Source: Microthrixaceae bacterium
GTDB taxonomy: Bacteria; Actinomycetota; Acidimicrobiia; Acidimicrobiales; Microtrichaceae
Reading direction: 5' to 3'
Length of the DNA: 64,000 nt
Assembly (NCBI GenBank): GCA_023957995.1
Contig: JAMLGK010000005.1
Span: 124,001 to 188,000 of the forward strand
Shown: piece by piece, positions 18,846 through 27,289 of the stretch
Numbering within the stretch: position 1 is the stretch's first letter
Layout of the letters: each line of letters opens with the position of its first letter
Program-made: the position numbers and the translations under genes
The notes under the pieces: model-generated
Databases searched by the model: none
Seen by the model: only the letters and a program-made list of their open reading frames with translations
What the model was told of the DNA's origin: nothing

Positions 18846-19977
18846 TGCGAGGATCCAAGGCTTCGAGCGTCGATGCGATCACCCGCGCTTGGTCGGTCTC
18901 ACTCAGACCAGAACCGCTCGGAAGACAAACCCCAGTCTGAAAGATCTGATCGGCGACTGCGCCACCTATTGTTGGCACCCCCGCGAATGCCTTCTGCGCG
19001 TGCATCGGTTTCCACGCAGGACGTGCTTCGATCTCCTGTTTGGCCAGGTGAGCGCAGATCGACTCCGGTGTCGCGGCCGACGCGAGTGCGTCGGTATCGA
19101 CGGTCATCACGGTGAGCCACCCGCTGGGGCGACCACGGCCATCCCAGGGCATGAAGTCGATTCCCTCGATCGAGCCGAGGGCGCTGCGATACTCGCCGTT
19201 GATTTCGTGGCACCGATCGACGATTGCTGGAAGCCGACCGAGTTGTGCCCGACCCAATCCGGCGAGCAGGTTGGAGAGCCGGTAGTTGTAGCCGATTTCG
19301 TCATGTTCGTAGTGCAGAACCGGTTTACGAGCTTGAGCCGCGAGATACCGGGCTCGTTCCATGTCTTCGGCCGGACCGACGAGCATGCCTCCGCCACCGG
19401 TGGTCATGATCTTGTTGCCGTTGAACGAATATGCGCCGTAGCGACCGAACGTTCCTGCGCTACGACCCTGCCAGGTGGCGCCCAGCGCCTCTGCGGCATC
19501 TTCGATCAGGCACACCCCGTACTGATCACAGAGCGCTGCGATGCGATCCAGTTGCGCACACTGGCCGTAGAGATCGACCGCGATCACGGCCTTCGGAAGG
19601 CGGTCAGCGGCCGCAGCCGAGACCAACTCGTTGGCGAGCAGGTCTGGGTCCATGTTCCACGTTGCCCACTCGGAGTCGATGAACCGCAACTCCGCACCCA
19701 CATAGCGGGCCGCGTTCACAGGGGCGACGAACGTGAGGTCGGAGACCCACACCTCGTCTCCGGGACCTACCTCCGCGAGTATCAGCGCGAGGTGCAGCGC
19801 GGCTGTGCCACTGACCAGCGCAGCCGCTGCATGCGCACCGGTGAACCCGCAGATCTCGGCCTCGAATGCGTCAACTTCAGGCCCCAGCGGGGTGATCCAG
19901 TTGGAGTCGAACGCCCTCAGCAACGCCTCGCGCTCAGTTTCCCCCACATCGGGAGGTGACAGGTGTATCCGCCCCAC
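18838..19977 (-). CDS. DegT/DnrJ/EryC1/StrS aminotransferase
   Basis: The 379-residue PLP enzyme contains LVSGTAALHLALILAEVGPG for cofactor phosphate binding and CLIEDAAEALGATWQG with the PLP-stacking aspartate. YSFNGNKIMTTGGGGMLV holds the Schiff-base lysine (about residue 188) in the usual position. The ending, with a Gly/Ser-rich loop and LSETDQARV, also fits the family. It makes amino sugars from 4-keto or 3-keto nucleotide sugars, probably for the glycan assembled here. GTG at 19977 matches the family start at RIHLSPPDVGETE. A longer frame starting at 20166 would add about 60 low-similarity residues. Confidence 0.9.
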   Translation of the reverse strand: MGRIHLSPPDVGETEREALLRAFDSNWITPLGPEVDAFEAEICGFTGAHAAAALVSGTAALHLALILAEVGPGDEVWVSDLTFVAPVNAARYVGAELRFIDSEWATWNMDPDLLANELVSAAAADRLPKAVIAVDLYGQCAQLDRIAALCDQYGVCLIEDAAEALGATWQGRSAGTFGRYGAYSFNGNKIMTTGGGGMLVGPAEDMERARYLAAQARKPVLHYEHDEIGYNYRLSNLLAGLGRAQLGRLPAIVDRCHEINGEYRSALGSIEGIDFMPWDGRGRPSGWLTVMTVDTDALASAATPESICAHLAKQEIEARPAWKPMHAQKAFAGVPTIGGAVADQIFQTGVCLPSGSGLSETDQARVIASTLEALDPRSG

Positions 19978-20156
19978 CCGCCAATCGTACCAACGGGCCC
20001 GGGCACGCTTGTCACAGCGATCATCCGATCCTCGGCGGACGCTCGGATGACCCAGCCCATGCCGAAGCAGCCGTAGGACACGACGGTGGCCGCCCCGGCC
20101 AACTCGGCTACAGGCCGCAGAGGTGACCAGCGGGTAGTTTCTGGTTGGGCGCAGGT

Positions 20157-20444
20157 ATGGAACCAACGTGGATCAGAACACCGGGATGGGCGTACCGCGT
20201 GTTGCCGAACAAACTGTTGATGGCTGCATCAGGAGGTCACCAACGGGAACTCGGTGGGCTGGCGGCCGCGGTTTGGGTCGTGTTGGACGAGCCGGGCACG
20301 GCAGCTGATGTCGCAAGCCGCCTCGATGGTGCTGGATACTCCGGAAGTATCGAACACGAAACGGTGCAGAGTGCTCTCGACCAGTTGGATGGGAGCAACC
20401 TGATAGTCACGGGTGATCCCGCCACTCCGGGAACCGGAAATTGA
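20157..20444 (+). CDS. PqqD-like small protein of cassette A
   Basis: This 95-residue protein begins MEPTWIRTPGWAYRVLPN. It resembles PqqD-like peptide-binding proteins in length and in its central AAAVWVVLDEPGTAADVAS, which parallels the helix-winged fold where precursor peptides bind in RiPP systems. The match is inferred from pattern and context, not from a strong catalytic motif. A weak AGGT precedes the ATG. The gene overlaps a nucleotidyltransferase as TTGA. The other cassette at 33502 has the same pair in the same order, which supports the call. Confidence 0.65.
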   Translation: MEPTWIRTPGWAYRVLPNKLLMAASGGHQRELGGLAAAVWVVLDEPGTAADVASRLDGAGYSGSIEHETVQSALDQLDGSNLIVTGDPATPGTGN

Positions 20445-21544
20445 CAGACCCCACGGATCTCGAGAACCTCCTACGCGCAGTCGCAGTACACGACCTGCCG
20501 GGTGCTCGACCCATCCCTCAACCATCCCAACCCTCGGCGCAAGCCACAGAGGACGCCTTCGCACTGGTGGCGCTGGCGGAGTCCGAGAAGCTCCTTGGAC
20601 CGCTGGTCGACGCAGTACAGAGTGCAGCGCTGGTGCTGCCCAACGATGCAACGGACCATCTGGCTGAGCGCCACGAGGCGACGATGCTGTGGTGTCTGCA
20701 GATCGAGGTCCGTCTGCTCGAGCTGGGTCGATGGTTCGCCGCCGCGGAAATCTGCTACCTAGTGCTCAAGGGACCTGCGGTGGCGCACCTCGATGAGAGG
20801 GACCCATCCGCGCGTTCTTTCGTCGATGTGGACCTACTCGTCGCCGCGGAGGACCTCGATCGTGCCGTCGAGGTACTGGAGGACCGGGGTGCAACCAGGC
20901 CTTGGCCGCAACGGCGCCCAGGATTCGATTCGAGGTTCGCCAAGGGAGTGACGATGACATCGTTCGATGGGATCGAGATCGACCTTCACCGAATGATCTG
21001 TGACGGCGTGTACGGATTGCGCGTTCCACCGGGCGAGTTGTTCGAAGGTGTGGAGTCCTTCGAACTCGGTGGAACGAAGATGCGTGCCATGTCGCGGCCG
21101 CACCGGTTCCTGCACGCGGCGTACCACGCCGTGTTGGGCTCACCCACTCCGGGGCTGTCGAGCTTGCGCGACATCGCTCGGTACATGTCGGCGGGCGACC
21201 TCGCGCCCCAGGCAGTCGTGCCGATCGCTCGGGGCTGGGGCGGCGAAGTCGTACTGGCGGTCGCTGTTGCCGAAACCCTGTCGGCGTTGGACTTCGACGC
21301 ACCGGGTTGGGCACAGTGGCTGAGTTCCACCGACACCGATCCCGTCGAATCGGGACGGATCGAGCGCCAACGGCGCGAGGGGTCCTCCATCGGGCGCGCG
21401 AAGGTGGATGCGCTGCGCGAGATGCCCGGAACAAGGCTCAAGGCCGCATACGCCTTTGCGGTGTTGTGGCCGACCGCTGAGCACCTGGAGGCACGGGGAC
21501 TTCGTCGGTCGACGATGTGGCGCTCGTTGTTGCACCGGCCATGA
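20441..21544 (+). CDS. PF14907-type nucleotidyltransferase of cassette A
   Basis: The 367-residue protein belongs to the uncharacterised nucleotidyltransferase family PF14907. Its LVLKGPAVAHLD (107-118), SFVDVDLLV (126-134) and EIDLH (179-183) keep the three acidic residues expected for metal-dependent nucleotide transfer. Its paralogue at 33798 shares these motifs and its ending (RHRREGSS/RQRREGSS and LEARGLRR/LESRSLRR). The substrate is unknown; in lasso-peptide clusters related enzymes accompany HPr-kinase-like proteins. The TTG start overlaps the PqqD-like gene by 4 bases, which argues for coupled translation. Its last 107 bases overlap the convergent kinase gene, an unusually long overlap for this window. 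Confidence 0.85.
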   Translation: MTDPTDLENLLRAVAVHDLPGARPIPQPSQPSAQATEDAFALVALAESEKLLGPLVDAVQSAALVLPNDATDHLAERHEATMLWCLQIEVRLLELGRWFAAAEICYLVLKGPAVAHLDERDPSARSFVDVDLLVAAEDLDRAVEVLEDRGATRPWPQRRPGFDSRFAKGVTMTSFDGIEIDLHRMICDGVYGLRVPPGELFEGVESFELGGTKMRAMSRPHRFLHAAYHAVLGSPTPGLSSLRDIARYMSAGDLAPQAVVPIARGWGGEVVLAVAVAETLSALDFDAPGWAQWLSSTDTDPVESGRIERQRREGSSIGRAKVDALREMPGTRLKAAYAFAVLWPTAEHLEARGLRRSTMWRSLLHRP

Positions 21545-22652
21545 TCGAGTCGGCCAAGGCACGCGAGTCGCCGTGGACGATCCGCGTAACGGGGATGTCC
21601 TCCGCCATCGAGCACAGCGTTGCGAAACCCGTATCACCGGCGCGGCCGAGGTTCGTTGCGTTCTCCACGAGCGCCTTGAGAGCGTCGATGGGCCCGAGGC
21701 GTTCGACCGAACGATCCACCTCCGGGTTGAACACCGGCAGAATGACCTCCCGGACCGGATCGACCTCGCCACTGAGAGGTACCACTTCGGCGTTGAGCTC
21801 GCGTGGGTCGACATTCGGTGAGTCGGACCGCACTAGGCCGAGGAGCTCGCGGCTGGTCCTGTCGAGAGCAAGTGGAGTCGGATAGCAGAGTGCATTGAGT
21901 GTTCCCGCACGCACACCGGTCATCTCCTCGCCCATGTAGTCACAACCTGCCTGGACTAGCGCGGCGACGAGGGTGGACTTGCCGCGCTCGGTCGCGCCCG
22001 CCAGCAGAATCACACGACGCTCCGATATGCGCACCGCACCGGCATGAAACACGATTTCCGAACAAGACCGGGGCGCGAAATCGTGGATCACACCGGGGAG
22101 TTGCACGAAGAAACCGCGGCGAGTCGGAAATGGCCAGTGCTCGGCTGCGAAGAGATCGATTCCGCCGTCGCTGCGGGGCTCGGCATCGAAGTACACCGTC
22201 GGTGGCTTGTCCTCGGCGTTCACGCCGATGAACCGGTCGATCTGCTCGAGCAGCTCTCGGTCGTGACTACGGAACGCGAGAACCTGATCGAGGACGTCGT
22301 GGGACGCTCCGGTGTGGCTCCCGTCGTGTTCGCGGATCGACCCCCGGACCAACCCGACCGGGACGTAGCTCCGATCGCGGTTGACGACGCCCAGCGCCGC
22401 AAGTGTCTGGATCCCCGCTACGACATCGGCCGAAGGATCAGGCGTCCCAGGCTCCGCGATTTCGTGCGCAACCGAAAGAAGCGACGCGATATCCGTCGGC
22501 AGCGCTGCCATCACCCGTGCGGCGGCGGGGCCGAGGATGTGGACGCTGTCATCGGTGAGGTCGTACACACAGAGTCCACCGTTGAACGGAGCCAGGAGCA
22601 GCCCTTCGGACCGACGCAGTGGTTGAGAGTCGGTCAACGGAACGGACAGCAC
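21438..22652 (-). CDS. HprK-like kinase with N-terminal PqqD-like region, cassette A
   Basis: This 404-residue protein is a fusion. Residues 15-95 (GGLCVYDLTDDSVHILGPAA...) resemble the small PqqD-like fold. The rest is like HPr serine kinase: FHAGAV (202-207), the ATP loop GATERGKSTL (219-228), MGEEMTGV (240-247) and a C-terminal PVTRIVHGD. The loop departs from GxSGxGKS by carrying Arg two residues before Lys. HprK-like proteins phosphorylate Ser on a protein or peptide partner, so a cassette product could be the substrate. The tail beyond residue 370 is low complexity and overlaps the convergent nucleotidyltransferase. The GTG start lies 7 bases after the glycine-rich gene, so both are probably one transcript. 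Confidence 0.75.
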   Translation of the reverse strand: MLSVPLTDSQPLRRSEGLLLAPFNGGLCVYDLTDDSVHILGPAAARVMAALPTDIASLLSVAHEIAEPGTPDPSADVVAGIQTLAALGVVNRDRSYVPVGLVRGSIREHDGSHTGASHDVLDQVLAFRSHDRELLEQIDRFIGVNAEDKPPTVYFDAEPRSDGGIDLFAAEHWPFPTRRGFFVQLPGVIHDFAPRSCSEIVFHAGAVRISERRVILLAGATERGKSTLVAALVQAGCDYMGEEMTGVRAGTLNALCYPTPLALDRTSRELLGLVRSDSPNVDPRELNAEVVPLSGEVDPVREVILPVFNPEVDRSVERLGPIDALKALVENATNLGRAGDTGFATLCSMAEDIPVTRIVHGDSRALADSIMAGATTSATSSTDEVPVPPGAQRSATTPQRRMRP

Positions 22653-22659
22653 GCGTGCG

Positions 22660-23748
22660 TCAGGTGAATATGCAACTCTCGCCAGGTTCTGTACTGCCCA
22701 ACGAGTTCAGGTAGATCTTGACCCAACCGTCTCCGCCGTCGGATCCTTTCGTCGTGTTGGAAGTTGCGCCGGATCCGCCCGCACCGCCCCCGCCACTGGT
22801 GTTGATGCCCGTCATCGTCACTCCAGTGCCCGAATACGTGTAGTTGCCTCCGCCGCCACCACCACCGGCACCTACGTAGTAGTTGATGCTGACGTGATAC
22901 GGGCCACTCGCGCCGCCGCTACCACCACCGCCACCGGTGACGCCGCCGCCCCCTCCGCCGCCGCCCCCTCCGTCGCGATCTTCGTAGAGCCATGGGGACC
23001 CGTCCTCGCCCGCACCGCCAGCGCCGCCGACGCCGCCGGACTGGTTTCCGCCGCCACCCCCACCCTGGGGAGGCGCCGAGCCCCCTGAACCACCTCCAGA
23101 GCCGCGGGATCCAGCGCGTCCGTACTCGCCCGAGCTACCTGCACCATTGGCCCCGTTGTTGTCGCCGTTTCCACCGTGGCCACCGGCCCCTGATGACCTC
23201 CCGGGACCGCGGCCACCGCCCCCTCCGCCCCCTCCACCCGCAACGATCTTGACTGTGGTGCCTCCGGTGGCGGAGTCGAGAATGGCGCTCGCGCCGCCAC
23301 CACCGCCACCGGGGCCCGAACTGCCCGACGATCCCTGGTCACCACCGTTGCCTCCGGCTTTGTACCCGGAACCCCCCAAGCCGTACCAGTTCCAACCGTT
23401 GGGGTGCCACCCACCCCCAAGGCCTTGAGTCACGGTTAGTGAATAGCCGGGGCTTCTGGCATCGATCTTGCCCTGGATAGTCATTCCCGCTCCACCGGTC
23501 CCACCGTTGCCGCTGGTGCCCCGGGCACCGCCACTGCCACCACCTCCGGCTATGTCGTAGTACACGTCGCGGTTCCGTGGGATCGTCACCGTGTTTCCGT
23601 CACACTGGATCACCGACCAACCTTGCGCGGCACCGGACGGGTTCGTGAAGCTGTCAACCACCCACGATGACGCAACCGCAGCACCGGTGGTGAGGCCCAA
23701 CCGCTTAAGTACGCGCCGACGATCAACGCCTGCGCCATCCGCGGTCAC
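22660..23748 (-). CDS. Tat-like exported glycine-rich protein of cassette A
   Basis: The 362-residue protein begins with RRRVLKRLGLTTGAAVASS, a twin-arginine motif (R-R-x-L-K) and a hydrophobic Ala-rich helix, which suggests Tat-type export. After an aromatic patch (QGWSVIQ, NRDVYYDIAG) follow about 290 residues that are more than half glycine, with Ser, Ala, Asn and periodic aromatic or charged breaks. Such runs may form polyglycine-II helices. It ends with a Cys-containing tail SCIFT. The paralogue at 29657 shares the arginine motif, the first beta-rich segment and the glycine pattern. The GTG start is fixed by GGAGAAGAA, an ideal ribosome site. A good promoter lies about 65 bases upstream. 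Confidence 0.78.
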   Translation of the reverse strand: MTADGAGVDRRRVLKRLGLTTGAAVASSWVVDSFTNPSGAAQGWSVIQCDGNTVTIPRNRDVYYDIAGGGGSGGARGTSGNGGTGGAGMTIQGKIDARSPGYSLTVTQGLGGGWHPNGWNWYGLGGSGYKAGGNGGDQGSSGSSGPGGGGGGASAILDSATGGTTVKIVAGGGGGGGGGRGPGRSSGAGGHGGNGDNNGANGAGSSGEYGRAGSRGSGGGSGGSAPPQGGGGGGNQSGGVGGAGGAGEDGSPWLYEDRDGGGGGGGGGGVTGGGGGSGGASGPYHVSINYYVGAGGGGGGGNYTYSGTGVTMTGINTSGGGGAGGSGATSNTTKGSDGGDGWVKIYLNSLGSTEPGESCIFT

Positions 23749-23818
23749 TTCTTCTCCCAGCTCGTAGACCAACGTCCCCTCCCAAATCAGACGACGTCAC
23801 GCCATTACACCTCGTGCG

Positions 23819-23847
23819 AGAATAGTAATGAGGAGCGGCAGGTTCAA
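23819..23847 (-). promoter_or_regulatory. sigma-70-type promoter of the glycine-rich gene
   Basis: On the minus strand, TTGAAC (23842-23847) and TATTCT (23819-23824) are separated by exactly 17 bases. This is the best -35/-10 pair I saw in the window. Transcription would start near 23812, giving a 5' leader of about 64 bases before the GTG at 23748. Confidence 0.6.
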
Positions 23848-24084
23848 GCAACGAGCGATCCGCGTGCCACCCGCCCAATGCCCGTCGGTGTCCGTAGTCA
23901 CGACGCGCAAATCAGGCTCCACCTGCTCGCGCCTGGCGACTCGCGTCGTACCCCGGCGGGATGGTCGAGCATGCGCCGGTATCAGGCGTTGATCCAATAG
24001 CCCCGATCCGCGATCGTTGGAACGAACCCAAGGAGCACGAACCCCAAGGAGTAGGGTGCCGTGTACACGGGCGGCGCGCCACCG

Positions 24085-24090
24085 TACTCT
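24085..24090 (+). promoter_or_regulatory. -10 box of a leaderless UnbV-like transcript
   Basis: TACTCT lies 6 bases before the GTG at 24097. No Shine-Dalgarno sequence precedes that start, so a leaderless mRNA is the simplest reading. It is also why that start was chosen over GTG 24061. Confidence 0.45.
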
Positions 24091-24096
24091 CTACAG

Positions 24097-25986
24097 GTGG
24101 CAAAGCAGGGGGTCGTACGAGCGTTCGCGGCGATAGCCGCCCTGTCGGTGACCGCTGCAGCAACAGCGATCGGCAGCGCGAACCCTGAGCCGTCGGACGG
24201 TTCAGATGCGGTGGTGAACTCCGCGTATCCAACCGAATCGTCAGGTCCGAGTTCACCCCCAGTCTACTCCGACTCCACGGACACTGTTGAGCCGCCGATC
24301 ACGCCGCATGCCGGTCCATTCGATCCCTCGGACCTCGGCGACCTGCGGTTCACCGAGGTCGGTGCGCAGGCGGGCCTCAGCGCGCATCAAGAGCCTCCAC
24401 AGGGTGAAGAGGAACTACTCATGGCTGGCGCCGCAGCGGGTGACTATGACGGCGACGGAGACACGGACGTGCTTCTCACCTCGCCGAGGCGTCCAAACAG
24501 CCTCTACATGAACGACGGCACCGGGCACTTCACCGAAGTCGCGGCGCAGGCCGGGGTGGCCGGACCAGTGTTGGGGGGCACCTCCGCTGCCCCGTACCTG
24601 GTGGATGTAACTGGTGACGGTTTGGTCGACATATATCTCACAGGTAACTCCGCGGGGGGCAATCGCCTGTTCGCCAACGACGGCAACGGCAGCTTCAGCG
24701 ACCAGACGAACGCCGCAGGACTTCTCCGAAGGCGCCCTTCTGCTCAGGAAAGTGGATCCGTTCCACGACCGGTGAGCGCCACCTTCGCCGACTGGGACAA
24801 CGACGGCGACCTCGACCTGCTCGAAGTCGAGTGGTTCAGCCCCGCCGTGAACTCCTCACTCGAGGACCCGCGGCGAGCGCCTCAGCCGAACACATGCGAT
24901 TCGGCTGCGCTGGCAAGTACCAATATCGAGGGCACCGACATCAGGCGCTCCGCGGTATCCGCCGTCTACCGGAACGACGGCGGACGATTCGTAGACCACA
25001 CCACGGAGTCCGGGATCGACTTCGACGCGATCGTCGGTTTCACTCCGACCGCGGCAGATGTCGACGGGGACGGAATGCTGGACCTGCTGATCACCGGCGA
25101 TGCCTGCACCAGCAGGGTGTTCCACGGCAATGGGGACCTGACGTTCGAGGACATCACCACGCGTGCCGGCGTCGGCACCGACGAGAACGGGATGGGCTCA
25201 GTAGTGGCCGACATGAACGGAGACGGCAATCTCGACTGGTTCATCAGTTCTGTCTCCTATCCGACCGCTGACAGCATGTGTCCGGGCGCCGGACTCACGG
25301 GATGTTCCGGCAACAGGCTGTACTTGGGCAACGGCGCCGGCAGATTCATCGACTCCACCGACACCTTCGCGCTGAGAGACGGCTACTGGGGTTGGGGCGC
25401 TGCGGCCGAGGACTTCAACAACGACGGACTCCGAGATCTCATCCTCACCAACGGCTACCGAACTCCCGATTCGGCCGAGGCGGCAGGGGCCGAGCTCCGA
25501 TTCGAGGACAGATTCAGAGACGATCCGAACAGAATGTGGATCGGTCGCCCGATACCTCCCTGGCCGCAGGTTTCAGAATCGATCGGGCTGTCTCCAACGA
25601 ATGACGGCCGTGCGCTGCTGCCACTCGACATGGAAAACGACGGCGACCTCGATGTCCTGATTGCCAACACGGACGCGCCACCGACCTTGTTCCGCAATGA
25701 CACCACACCGGGTGCGCACTGGCTACGACTGAAGCTCCGCCAGGATGGTCCGAACACCGCAGCCATCGGTGCCCGTGTGGTCGTGCACCCTGGGGACGGG
25801 CTCGCCTCGATGTTGTTCGAGGTACGAGCTGGCAGCTCACTGTTCGGTTCCGCGCCCACGGACCTGCACGTCGGATTGGGCGACATCGGTCTGGTTCCGC
25901 GCATCGAGGTCTTCTGGCCTGGAACGACGACGCCCCAGGTGCTCAGAAATGTCCCCGTCGACACAATCATGGAAGTCCGGCGGTAG
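24097..25986 (+). CDS. UnbV-like FG-GAP (VCBS) repeat protein with ASPIC/UnbV domain
   Basis: This 629-residue exported protein has a signal peptide (RAFAAIAALSVTAAATAIG, about 8-26) and a Ser/Pro-rich linker. A run of FG-GAP/VCBS repeats follows with at least seven calcium loops of the D-x-D-x-D-G type, such as DYDGDGDTD, DWDNDGDLD, DVDGDGMLD and DMNGDGNLD. It ends with the ASPIC/UnbV domain (GAHWLRLKLRQDGPNTAAIG, then FWPGTTTPQVLRNV). Proteins of this kind form beta-propellers, like CRTAC1 and UnbV. Nothing indicates catalysis, so a binding or adhesion role is likely. GTG at 24061 would add 12 residues. A lipoprotein gene starts in its stop codon, and an UnbU-like gene lies nearby on the other strand. 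Confidence 0.85.
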   Translation: MAKQGVVRAFAAIAALSVTAAATAIGSANPEPSDGSDAVVNSAYPTESSGPSSPPVYSDSTDTVEPPITPHAGPFDPSDLGDLRFTEVGAQAGLSAHQEPPQGEEELLMAGAAAGDYDGDGDTDVLLTSPRRPNSLYMNDGTGHFTEVAAQAGVAGPVLGGTSAAPYLVDVTGDGLVDIYLTGNSAGGNRLFANDGNGSFSDQTNAAGLLRRRPSAQESGSVPRPVSATFADWDNDGDLDLLEVEWFSPAVNSSLEDPRRAPQPNTCDSAALASTNIEGTDIRRSAVSAVYRNDGGRFVDHTTESGIDFDAIVGFTPTAADVDGDGMLDLLITGDACTSRVFHGNGDLTFEDITTRAGVGTDENGMGSVVADMNGDGNLDWFISSVSYPTADSMCPGAGLTGCSGNRLYLGNGAGRFIDSTDTFALRDGYWGWGAAAEDFNNDGLRDLILTNGYRTPDSAEAAGAELRFEDRFRDDPNRMWIGRPIPPWPQVSESIGLSPTNDGRALLPLDMENDGDLDVLIANTDAPPTLFRNDTTPGAHWLRLKLRQDGPNTAAIGARVVVHPGDGLASMLFEVRAGSSLFGSAPTDLHVGLGDIGLVPRIEVFWPGTTTPQVLRNVPVDTIMEVRR

Positions 25987-26726
25987 TGTCGCGGTCTTCA
26001 GCGCTGGACCCGGGCAGGCATCGCCATGGAAATGACCGTGGTGCGTCAGTATCTGGCGGCCGGTGGCGCACAAAGGCAAGGCTGATGGTTGCCGCTGTGG
26101 CGGTCGTCTGGGGGATCTCTTCCTGTTCCGGCTCTGATCCGGGCGTGCCCAACACAATCTCGACTGCGGAGGTAGAGCGCGCTGAGTTGGCAGAAGGCGG
26201 TCCAGATACAAGGCAGACGGTCATCGAACTTCAACCAGCTACACCGATGTCGGGCTCCGCCAGGCAGGACGCAGACGATCTACTCGCTTCGGTAAGGTCG
26301 ACCGTTTCGGAGTTGGGCCTCGATCAGGTATCAACACTGAGGCAACTCGGATACACGCCGATGTTCGGCGATGAGGCCCATTGGTACAAAAAGGAGTACC
26401 TCAGCGACGGACGGGTGTTCGATCCCGCCGCGCCGGAGTTCATGGTGGTCGCGGACGGCTCCGTTGTCGGTGCGATGTTCCTCGCACCGAGCCTCGAGCA
26501 CACCCAGCAGGATCCACCGGGTGCGCCTCTGGTCAAGTGGCACTACCACGAATGGCGCGACTCACTGTGCCTCGAGCAGGGGCTCGTACCCGTCGCCGCA
26601 GAGTCGCGCGGCGAGTGCCCGGCTGGCACGGAGTCCTCGCGGTTCAGCCCTCCGATGGCGCATGTATGGCTCATCGACATCACAGATCCGTTCGCAACAG
26701 ACATGCACGCTCACGATGGTCACTAG
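25986..26726 (+). CDS. predicted His-rich lipoprotein
   Basis: The 246-residue protein has a long basic N-region followed by a hydrophobic stretch ending in a lipobox-like GISSC (about residues 43-47), so it should be lipid-anchored. The GTG start overlaps the UnbV-like stop by one base (TAGTG). An internal ATG at 26085 would lose the positive n-region. The domain contains a Lys-Trp-His-Tyr-His-Glu-Trp segment, two later cysteines and a His-rich end (TDMHAHDGH), residues that could bind a metal. I do not recognise a named family. Its position after the UnbV-like gene suggests a partner on the cell surface. Confidence 0.7.
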   Translation: MSRSSALDPGRHRHGNDRGASVSGGRWRTKARLMVAAVAVVWGISSCSGSDPGVPNTISTAEVERAELAEGGPDTRQTVIELQPATPMSGSARQDADDLLASVRSTVSELGLDQVSTLRQLGYTPMFGDEAHWYKKEYLSDGRVFDPAAPEFMVVADGSVVGAMFLAPSLEHTQQDPPGAPLVKWHYHEWRDSLCLEQGLVPVAAESRGECPAGTESSRFSPPMAHVWLIDITDPFATDMHAHDGH

Positions 26727-26785
26727 CCATCTCAGAACTCATGGCTACAGCACGGATCTGCCGTTCGAGCTGCTAGGACTGCGCA

Positions 26786-27289
26786 TCAACCGTCGAGCAC
26801 CATCGGGTCGAGCGGGGACAGCTCCTGGCGGATGAGGAAGCGGTCATCGGAGCGCGCAAGACGATGAACTACATCGAAGACCCAGGAATCCGTCTGTGTG
26901 ACCGTATCGACCGTCGGATCACCGTGAGTGACTGCTGTGATCGTGCCTGTCGAGTGCAGCCCCAACTCGGCGACGGCCTGAGGCCTGACCGGGTCGCGTA
27001 GCAGCACCAACTCCATGGAGTCGAAGTCGTAGATCCAATCCTCGGTGATGCCCGCGGTGGCGTTGGAGCCGATCCGAGCTCTCGTTCTCGAGAGCCGCTC
27101 GTTGGTAAGGGCATGTTCCAACTGCACCGGGTCGCCCTCGCGGAGGGCCAGGGATTCGACAACCAGGTCCTGGGCCACATCGCATCCGACCTCGGCAGCA
27201 AGATCTGTATCGAGCGAGGCCGCTGACTCCCGGGCGGCCAAACTCAGGGTGACCTCCGGTAGCTCGTTGCAGTCGAGGTCAACCGTCAT
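26786..27289 (-). CDS. protein of unknown function, UnbU-coupled
   Basis: The 167-residue protein is acidic and begins MTVDLDCNELPEVTLSLAA. Its ATG overlaps the UnbU-like stop as ATGA, so it is probably translated with it. No signal peptide, membrane helix or motif family is visible. Strands with alternating hydrophobic residues suggest a beta-rich fold. A longer frame upstream of this start overlaps the UnbU-like gene and was rejected. The function is unknown. It ends 60 bases from the convergent lipoprotein stop. Confidence 0.6.
   Translation of the reverse strand: MTVDLDCNELPEVTLSLAARESAASLDTDLAAEVGCDVAQDLVVESLALREGDPVQLEHALTNERLSRTRARIGSNATAGITEDWIYDFDSMELVLLRDPVRPQAVAELGLHSTGTITAVTHGDPTVDTVTQTDSWVFDVVHRLARSDDRFLIRQELSPLDPMVLDG

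Larger units (their letters stand above)
23749..24096. other. 348-base divergent intergenic region
   Basis: It separates the cassette A glycine-rich gene (minus) from the UnbV-like gene (plus). It contains a near-consensus sigma-70-type promoter on the minus strand and a TACTCT box just before the plus-strand start. A 67-codon minus-strand frame at 23797-23997 overlaps this promoter and is not convincing. No other feature is seen. Confidence 0.5.

Noticed and set aside
23797..23997. A 67-codon minus-strand frame in the divergent intergenic region
   Set aside because: It overlaps the promoter of the glycine-rich gene, and its residues look random.
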